Both the position numbers and the translations under genes were made by a program. A model generated the notes under the pieces. The model saw nothing but the letters and a program-made list of their open reading frames with translations, made no database searches and was not told where the DNA came from. Of a stretch of DNA of 64,000 nucleotides, positions 57,907-64,000 are shown piece after piece. Origin of the DNA: Acinetobacter sp. LoGeW2-3 (GTDB lineage: Bacteria > Pseudomonadota > Gammaproteobacteria > Pseudomonadales > Moraxellaceae); assembly GCF_002688565.1 (NCBI RefSeq), contig NZ_CP024011.1, positions 2,914,001 through 2,978,000 on the forward strand, given 5' to 3'. The stretch's first letter is position 1. Each line of letters begins with the position of its first letter.

Positions 57907-59328
57907 TTAATCAGCACGACGCCATACAGTTCCTTGACGGGTATCTTCCAGCACCACACCTTGGTCTAATAATGACTGGCGAATTTTATCGGCACGAGCA
58001 AAGTTTTTCTCTTTTTTGGCATCTTTACGTTGCTGGATAAGATCTTCAATCTGCTCTTCAGACAAGCTCAAAGTTTCCTGACCAATATCAGACTTCAAGA
58101 ATTCATCGACATTGTGCTGTACCAGACCCAGAATATTGGTGAGATGGCGCAAAGTAGAATAATAAACAGCAGCCTGTTCCTGATTCTGGTCTTTTACTGT
58201 GCGGTTTAGCTCTTTGTTGAGCTCAAACAACACTGCAATGGCTTCTGGCGTATTGAAGTCATCACGCATGGCTGTATTAAAACGCTCAACAAAATCTTGA
58301 TCCAACGTCTCAACTAGTTGTTCGCCATACACTGCCTGATAAGCTTTGAAAGAATGATAGAAACGCATCAGCGTATTTTTCGCTTCTTTTAAGGCTACAT
58401 CAGAATAGTTCACCGGACTGCGGTAGTGTGAAGATACGATAAAGTAACGCACTACTTCTGGATGGAATTTTTTAATCACATCACGAATGGTAAAGAAGTT
58501 ACCCAAAGACTTCGACATTTTTTCGCCATCGACATTGATGAAACCGGCATGCATCCAGTAATTCACATACTGCTCCCCGGTTGCTGCTTCAGATTGTGCA
58601 ATCTCGTTTTCATGATGCGGGAAGCTTAGATCAGCACCACCACCATGAATATCAAAATGATTGCCCAGGCAGCAAGTTGACATCGCAGAACATTCAATAT
58701 GCCAGCCTGGACGACCATTGCCCCATGGTGAAGCCCAAGAAGGTTCATTTTCTTTGGCATGTTTCCACAGTACAAAGTCAAACGGATGTTTTTTCTCGAC
58801 TTCGACATCAACACGCTCAGAAGCCCCTGCCTGCATATCTTCCAGTTTACGACCTGAAAGACGACCATATTTGGCAAATTTTTCAACTTCGAAATAAACA
58901 TCGCCATTATTTGCCGGATATGCAGTCCCTTTTTCCACTAGCGTACCTATCATATTTTGCATTTGATTGATGTAATCAGTGGCTTTTGGTGCTTCATCTG
59001 GTGCAAGACAACCCAGTTTGGCAAAGTCTTCATTCATGGCATCAATAAAATGGCTGGTCAGTGATGAAATGCTTTCACCATTTTCATTGGCACGTTTAAT
59101 AATCTTGTCGTCAATATCCGTGATATTGCGTACGTATTTTACCTTCCAGCCCTGACTGCACAAGAAACGGATAATATAGTCGAATGCAACCACTGTACGT
59201 GCATGTCCAATATGACAGTAGTCATAGACCGTCATCCCACAAACATACAGATCAATCTGACCTTCTTTACGAGGCACAAATTCTACTTTTTTACGTTGCT
59301 CTGAGTTATATAGAACAAATGGTTGCAT
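57907..59328 (-). CDS. cysS: Cysteinyl-tRNA synthetase
   Basis: Class I synthetase charging tRNA-Cys. The 473-residue protein has the zinc/active-site motif [18 protein letters not shown] (HIGH box), [20 protein letters not shown] and the KMSKSLGNF box, then the helical anticodon-binding region. It is monocistronic between tRNA-Gly and the giant adhesin gene. Confidence 0.97.
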   Translation of the reverse strand: MQPFVLYNSEQRKKVEFVPRKEGQIDLYVCGMTVYDYCHIGHARTVVAFDYIIRFLCSQGWKVKYVRNITDIDDKIIKRANENGESISSLTSHFIDAMNEDFAKLGCLAPDEAPKATDYINQMQNMIGTLVEKGTAYPANNGDVYFEVEKFAKYGRLSGRKLEDMQAGASERVDVEVEKKHPFDFVLWKHAKENEPSWASPWGNGRPGWHIECSAMSTCCLGNHFDIHGGGADLSFPHHENEIAQSEAATGEQYVNYWMHAGFINVDGEKMSKSLGNFFTIRDVIKKFHPEVVRYFIVSSHYRSPVNYSDVALKEAKNTLMRFYHSFKAYQAVYGEQLVETLDQDFVERFNTAMRDDFNTPEAIAVLFELNKELNRTVKDQNQEQAAVYYSTLRHLTNILGLVQHNVDEFLKSDIGQETLSLSEEQIEDLIQQRKDAKKEKNFARADKIRQSLLDQGVVLEDTRQGTVWRRAD

Positions 59329-59417
59329 AGGTCTTCTAGAATGCTTTTACAAATGATGGCTCATCTTAACCTAAGCATTATTTTTCATAAAGTTTTCTGT
59401 TGATTTTGTTTATAAAT

Positions 59418-59450
59418 AAAAAAGTCCCCAGCCAAGGCTGAGGACTTTTT
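59418..59450 (-). terminator. Terminator after the giant adhesin gene
   Basis: AGTCC and CAGCC (59423-59433) pair with GGCTG and GGACT (59436-59446) around AA with single mismatched bases between, flanked by A and T runs. It lies 23 bases after the adhesin stop; it may also act toward cysS in reverse. Confidence 0.82.
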
Positions 59451-59472
59451 AAATCAATTTTCTAAATTTAGA

Positions 59473-62400
59473 TTAGAAAATGACTTGGTGATTATTTAAC
59501 AATTCATCCAATGTTACTGCTTGAGTTTGGTTTGTTAAAGTCAGTAACTTCGTACTCTGATAAGTTTCACCAGATGTACCATCACGATCGATTGCAATTA
59601 CTGCTTCTTTCTTAGCCTCATCATAACTCACAGATACAAACTCTTTAATATTACTAACATCTTTGTTAAATCCAACAAGCAATTCTGAGATATTAATTGC
59701 ATCCACACCATCAGAAGCAGAAACATTATAAGCAAAGTCAGTCCAGATATCGTGACCATTACCACCGTTATTTGAAGCATTATCTAGAACAGAATAAAGT
59801 AATAAGTCATTACCATCATTACCTTCGATAATGTTATTGAATTTATTACCAATAATAATCTCAGAGCTGGTTGAACCACTTATTAATATATCTGAATAGG
59901 TATCCTGATCAGAAATACTTTGATATGAAGATATTTTAATATCTAAGGTGGCTTCTCGAATTTCACCATTTAAAGATTCAATTCGATAGGTAAATTTATC
60001 CACATTACCTAAAACATCAGCTGAATTGGTAGAGTAAAGCTCATATTTATAATGTCCATTACTCCAAATCGTTAAGCGACCATATTCACCATTAACAACA
60101 AAACCATCATTTGCGCCCATAATGGATGTGACTTGTTGATAAATAGTCACTCCTGAGTCTGATGAAACATATAGCTTGTAAAAACTTTGGTTATATGAAT
60201 CATTGCTTAAAATATTACCTTCTATCGTTTCATTTCTAGTAGAGTCTAACTCATAATTATATAAATCTGTACTCAAGATTGTCATTTGTTCTAATCCGGC
60301 TGATAAACCACTATTAGAAAGCTCTAAACTATAATTACCAGCTGACAACCCTTCAAGAAATATTGTTCCATTAACTGCATTAATTTCTCCAGTTTTAAAT
60401 ACAACTAGGTTTCCATCTTTAAATAACTTCCATGTCTGCTTTACAGTAGAGGCAGATTCAGCAAAAAAAGTAAATAATTTATCTTTACCGTCTAAGGTAA
60501 AATCAAGTTTTGCTGAGTTTGAAATTTTATAAAAATCATAAACCTTCTTATCATTTGGCAAATCTTCACTCTTAACCAAATCATTATTGAGTTTTAACTG
60601 GATCTCAGAAAGAATTACATTATCATTGGCTTTTTTTAAGTCAATTTTAATTGAATCAACATCATTTTGAGCATTAAAACCACTAGTAATTGTGCCTTCA
60701 GCAAAATCAGTTTCCATATTTGGACTTTGAATTCCTATATTTAAACTGATTAATTTATCAATGCCATTGATTTTATAAACTAAATCAAAAGATTCAGATT
60801 TACCGATATTAGCAAGACTAGCATTAGGGGTATAAACATAATTGCCAGAAGTATCGATTGTTAATACACCATAATCTGTATTAATTGTTAAAGTTGGTTG
60901 TTCTGAAAAATCAACCATCTTAACGCCAGACTCTGTTTTGATTCTAATCTGTGTAAGTGATGTTGTGGCATCAACACCAGCCTGATCAAAAATATTACCC
61001 TGCTGACTATAAGAATTCAGAACTAAAGATGACGAATCATTATAATCTTTAACTTTGAAGTTACTCATAGTCGCTGTTAAACCCGAAAGTAGATTTAATC
61101 CCTCACTAGTTGTTGCAATAAGTTTATATTTACCAGCAGGCAAATCACTTACATGAAGATTCAAATTATTGATTGGAATAAACAAGAATGATCCTGCAGT
61201 TCCAGAACCTATAGTTTCAGAAGTCCAGATGGTCTGACCATTCACTGATTCTTCACGTAGAAGCATGACATTAATTTTTGTTCCAGAAGCAACACCGTTT
61301 AATTTCGCAACATAATCGAATGATAATTCCTGGTTTGCTTCAACATAGAAACTAATACCTGCACTCCCCTGGATAACATCAGCACTAATGACATTACCGG
61401 CCCCAAGCCCTACTACATTACCACCAATATCTTGAAGTTCATTAACCACCACACCTGATTGTTTGTAACTATTTGATTTAGCTTCAGCATTAATCACAAT
61501 TGTAGCAAAAGTCGAAATACTTGCATCATTACCGTCCAAAGCTATTTGATCTGCCTGTGCCTTAGCAACAGCAGCTTCCAGTGCCAATTCTGCACTTTCA
61601 AGCTGGGTTTGGTTAGAGAACGGATTGTTCTTCACTTCTTCTGCTGCAGCAATCGCTTGAGCCAGTTCAGCCTGAATCGCAGGGTTTAAACCTTCTACTG
61701 CTTCTGCTGCAGTAATTGCATCTGCCAGTGCATCTTCTGCTACATCTTCTGCTGCTTCTGATGTTGTTAATACAGCAATCGCATCTTCAAGAGCCGCTTT
61801 CGCTTCTTCAAGTGCAGCTACAGTGGTCGCTGTAGCCAATGCATCTTTGGCAGCATTCACCGCTTTCAATGCATCAATTTCTGCCTGACCGTCAAAGTCT
61901 TCGGCATCAGTCAAGGCATCTGTAATCGCACCTGCAAGATCCGCCTTCGCCTGAGTCAGCTCATCACTGTTTTCTAATACATCCTGATCTGCCTTTGCCT
62001 TAACAACCGCCGCATCCAGTGCCAATGCCGCTTTTTCAAGCTGATCCTCGTTAGAGAACGGATTGCTCTTCACTTCTTCTGCTGCAGCAATCGCTTGATC
62101 CAGCTCAGCCTTAATCGCCTGATCCAAGTCTTTTACTGCTTTAGCATCAACAATCGCACCTGCCAGTGCATTTTCTGCAACATCTTCTTCTGCTTCTGAT
62201 GTGGTTAATCCAGCAATCGCAGCTTCAAGAGCAGCCTGTGCTTCTTCAAGTGCAACCACATTCGTCGCTGTAACCAACGCATCTTTGGCAGCATTAACTG
62301 CTTTCAATGCATCAATTTCTGCCTGACCGTCAAAGTCTTCGGCATCAGTCAAGGCATCTGTAATCGCACCTGCAAGATCCGCCTTCGCCTGAGTCAGCTC

Positions 62401-63441
62401 ATCACTGTTTTCTAATACATCCTGATCTGCCTTTGCCTTAACAACCGCCGCATCCAGTGCCAATGCCGCTTTTTCAAGCTGATCCTCGTTAGAGAACGGA
62501 TTGCTCTTCACTTCTTCTGCTGCAGCAATCGCTTGATCCAGCTCAGCCTTAATCGCCTGATCCAAGTCTTTTACTGCTTTAGCATCAACAATCGCACCTG
62601 CCAGTGCATCTTCTGCAACATCTTCTTCTGCTTCTGATGTGGTTAATCCAGCAATCGCAGCTTCAAGAGCAGCCTGTGCTTCTTCAAGTGCAACCACATT
62701 CGTCGCTGTAACCAACGCATCTTTGGCAGCATTAACTGCTTTCAATGCATCAATTTCTGCCTGACCGTCAAAGTCTTCGGCATCAGTCAAGGCATCTGTA
62801 ATCGCACCTGCAAGATCCGCCTTCGCCTGAGTCAGCTCATCACTGTTTTCTAATACATCCTGATCTGCCTTTGCCTTAACAACCGCCGCATCCAGTGCCA
62901 ATGCCGCTTTTTCAAGCTGATCCTCGTTAGAGAACGGATTGCTCTTCACTTCTTCTGCTGCAGCAATCGCTTGATCCAGCTCAGCCTTAATCGCCTGATC
63001 CAAGTCTTTTACTGCTTTAGCATCAACAATCGCACCTGCCAGTGCATCTTCTGCAACATCTTCTTCTGCTTCTGATGTGGTTAATCCAGCAATCGCAGCT
63101 TCAAGAGCAGCCTGTGCTTCTTCAAGTGCAACCACATTCGTCGCTGTAACCAACGCATCTTTGGCAGCATTAACTGCTTTCAATGCATCAATTTCTGCCT
63201 GACCGTCAAAGTCTTCGGCATCAGTCAAGGCATCTGTAATCGCACCTGCAAGATCCGCCTTCGCCTGAGTCAGCTCATCACTGTTTTCTAATACATCCTG
63301 ATCTGCCTTTGCCTTAACAACCGCCGCATCCAGTGCCAATGCCGCTTTTTCAAGCTGATCCTCGTTAGAGAACGGATTGCTCTTCACTTCTTCTGCTGCA
63401 GCAATCGCTTGATCCAGCTCAGCCTTAATCGCCTGATCCAA
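59473..63441 (-). CDS. C-terminal part of a giant repetitive RTX-type adhesin (Bap/LapA-like), frame-broken
   Basis: The C-terminal ~660 residues are unique. They include Ig/VCBS-like beta modules (TDYGVLTIDTSGNYVYTP and EYGRLTIWSNGHYKY patterns), a short RTX patch (GNDGNDLLL, GGNGHD) and a type I secretion target domain ending ELLNNHQVIF. Upstream lie near-identical 146-residue helical repeats rich in Ala, Glu, Asp and Leu, resembling FIVAR-type three-helix modules. The frame stays open to a one-base deletion at 63485-63487; the 63441 start is only a TTG in a repeat and not a true start. The real gene runs off the window. The T1SS at 49-54 kb is the likely exporter. Confidence 0.85.
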   Translation of the reverse strand: MDQAIKAELDQAIAAAEEVKSNPFSNEDQLEKAALALDAAVVKAKADQDVLENSDELTQAKADLAGAITDALTDAEDFDGQAEIDALKAVNAAKDALVTATNVVALEEAQAALEAAIAGLTTSEAEEDVAEDALAGAIVDAKAVKDLDQAIKAELDQAIAAAEEVKSNPFSNEDQLEKAALALDAAVVKAKADQDVLENSDELTQAKADLAGAITDALTDAEDFDGQAEIDALKAVNAAKDALVTATNVVALEEAQAALEAAIAGLTTSEAEEDVAEDALAGAIVDAKAVKDLDQAIKAELDQAIAAAEEVKSNPFSNEDQLEKAALALDAAVVKAKADQDVLENSDELTQAKADLAGAITDALTDAEDFDGQAEIDALKAVNAAKDALVTATNVVALEEAQAALEAAIAGLTTSEAEEDVAENALAGAIVDAKAVKDLDQAIKAELDQAIAAAEEVKSNPFSNEDQLEKAALALDAAVVKAKADQDVLENSDELTQAKADLAGAITDALTDAEDFDGQAEIDALKAVNAAKDALATATTVAALEEAKAALEDAIAVLTTSEAAEDVAEDALADAITAAEAVEGLNPAIQAELAQAIAAAEEVKNNPFSNQTQLESAELALEAAVAKAQADQIALDGNDASISTFATIVINAEAKSNSYKQSGVVVNELQDIGGNVVGLGAGNVISADVIQGSAGISFYVEANQELSFDYVAKLNGVASGTKINVMLLREESVNGQTIWTSETIGSGTAGSFLFIPINNLNLHVSDLPAGKYKLIATTSEGLNLLSGLTATMSNFKVKDYNDSSSLVLNSYSQQGNIFDQAGVDATTSLTQIRIKTESGVKMVDFSEQPTLTINTDYGVLTIDTSGNYVYTPNASLANIGKSESFDLVYKINGIDKLISLNIGIQSPNMETDFAEGTITSGFNAQNDVDSIKIDLKKANDNVILSEIQLKLNNDLVKSEDLPNDKKVYDFYKISNSAKLDFTLDGKDKLFTFFAESASTVKQTWKLFKDGNLVVFKTGEINAVNGTIFLEGLSAGNYSLELSNSGLSAGLEQMTILSTDLYNYELDSTRNETIEGNILSNDSYNQSFYKLYVSSDSGVTIYQQVTSIMGANDGFVVNGEYGRLTIWSNGHYKYELYSTNSADVLGNVDKFTYRIESLNGEIREATLDIKISSYQSISDQDTYSDILISGSTSSEIIIGNKFNNIIEGNDGNDLLLYSVLDNASNNGGNGHDIWTDFAYNVSASDGVDAINISELLVGFNKDVSNIKEFVSVSYDEAKKEAVIAIDRDGTSGETYQSTKLLTLTNQTQAVTLDELLNNHQVIF

Positions 63442-64000
63442 GTCTTTTACTGCTTTAGCATCAACAATCGCACCTGCCAGTGCATTTCTGCAACATCTTC
63501 TTCTGCTTCTGATGTGGTTAATCCAGCAATCGCAGCTTCAAGAGCAGCCTGTGCTTCTTCAAGTGCAACCACATTCGTCGCTGTAACCAACGCATCTTTG
63601 GCAGCATTCACTGCTTTCAATGCATCAATTTCTGCCTGACCGTCAAAGTCTTCGGCATCAGTCAAGGCATCTGTAATCGCACCTGCAAGATCCGCCTTCG
63701 CCTGAGTCAGCTCATCACTGTTTTCTAATACATCCTGATCTGCCTTTGCCTTAACAACCGCCGCATCCAGTGCCAATGCCGCTTTTTCAAGCTGATCCTC
63801 GTTAGAGAACGGATTGCTCTTCACTTCTTCTGCTGCAGCAATCGCTTGATCCAGCTCAGCCTTAATCGCCTGATCCAAGTCTTTTACTGCTTTAGCATCA
63901 ACAATCGCACCTGCCAGTGCATTTTCTGCAACATCTTCTTCTGCTTCTGATGTGGTTAATCCAGCAATCGCAGCTTCAAGAGCAGCCTGTGCTTCTTCAA
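61725..64000 (-). repeat. Tandem 438-bp coding repeats of the adhesin
   Basis: The sequence CCAGTGCA marks each unit at 61725, 62163, 62601, 63039, 63477 and 63914: four periods of exactly 438 bases (146 codons) and one of 437. Units from 62163 rightwards are almost identical at DNA level; the leftmost is diverged. The array continues past the window edge. Confidence 0.95.
63447..64000 (-). CDS. Upstream reading frame of the giant adhesin (partial, ends at the frameshift)
   Basis: This frame enters from the right edge carrying the same 146-residue repeats (SEAEEDVAENALAGAIVDAKAVKD). At the T-run 63485-63487 the repeat copy has TTT where the sister copy at 63922-63925 has TTTT. Translation then leaves the repeat frame and ends at 63447 after MHWQVRLLMLKQ. 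If the deletion is real, the protein stops without its C-terminal secretion signal. If it is a read error, this and the preceding entry are one gene. Confidence 0.8.
   Translation of the reverse strand, partial: EEAQAALEAAIAGLTTSEAEEDVAENALAGAIVDAKAVKDLDQAIKAELDQAIAAAEEVKSNPFSNEDQLEKAALALDAAVVKAKADQDVLENSDELTQAKADLAGAITDALTDAEDFDGQAEIDALKAVNAAKDALVTATNVVALEEAQAALEAAIAGLTTSEAEEDVAEMHWQVRLLMLKQ

Noticed and set aside
61725..64000. Repeat array as a CRISPR or satellite
   Set aside because: The period is 438 bases, coding in one frame, with no short repeat and unique spacer pattern; it encodes a repetitive protein.

Overview
The window is a gene-dense chromosomal segment from a gammaproteobacterium, most likely Acinetobacter (Moraxellaceae). 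The basis is protein resemblance and gene order: pyrH-frr-uppS-cdsA-dxr-rseP-bamA-skp-lpxD-fabZ-lpxA ending against a convergent cpoB-like gene, the kdsD-kdsC-lptC-lptA-lptB block, a tandem-USP protein, and AT-leaning codon use. I cannot assign a species. No plasmid, prophage, IS element or CRISPR array is visible.

Layout. 0.2-1.0 kb: cpoB-like envelope gene on +. 1.0-13.4 kb: a minus-strand envelope-biogenesis block running from rimO and pyrH down to lpxA (translation recycling, undecaprenyl-PP, CDP-diacylglycerol, MEP isoprenoids, site-2 protease, BamA, Skp, lipid A). 13.4-16.4 kb: ntrBC behind a sigma-54-type promoter. 16.4-19.4 kb: a CPHC protein, mnmG and a small secreted protein. 19.5-21.4 kb: two tandem bile-acid:sodium-type symporters. 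21.5-27.1 kb: prmA, a DUF3426-type protein, fis, purH, purD. 27.2-31.0 kb: a GNAT acetyltransferase and metQ-metN-metI, with a long structured leader before metQ. 31.0-36.8 kb: a palindrome-rich spacer, then dnaE, trmJ, cysE. 36.9-46.5 kb: two lipoproteins (one a lipase-like hydrolase), a membrane GGDEF protein, mutS, fdxA, an M15-like peptidase and an O-methyltransferase. 46.7-49.0 kb (minus): USP, hexapeptide acyltransferase, YigZ family protein.

49.1-54.0 kb (minus) is a complete three-gene type I secretion system (TolC-like, ABC transporter with a degenerate C39-like domain, HlyD-like), translationally coupled. 54.1-57.5 kb is the KDO and LPS-transport block. tRNA-Gly(GCC) and cysS follow. 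59.5 kb to the right edge holds the C-terminal part of a giant repetitive RTX-type adhesin, an obvious candidate substrate for the nearby T1SS. Its tandem 438-bp repeats are almost identical, and one copy is 437 bp, which breaks the reading frame.

Most genes are core housekeeping. The points most worth a second look are the metQ leader RNA, the repeat array and frameshift in the adhesin, the sigma-54/NtrC-like control region of ntrBC, the rRNA-like promoter and leader of fis, a terminator-like hairpin between bamA and skp, and an inverted pair of palindromic elements before dnaE.
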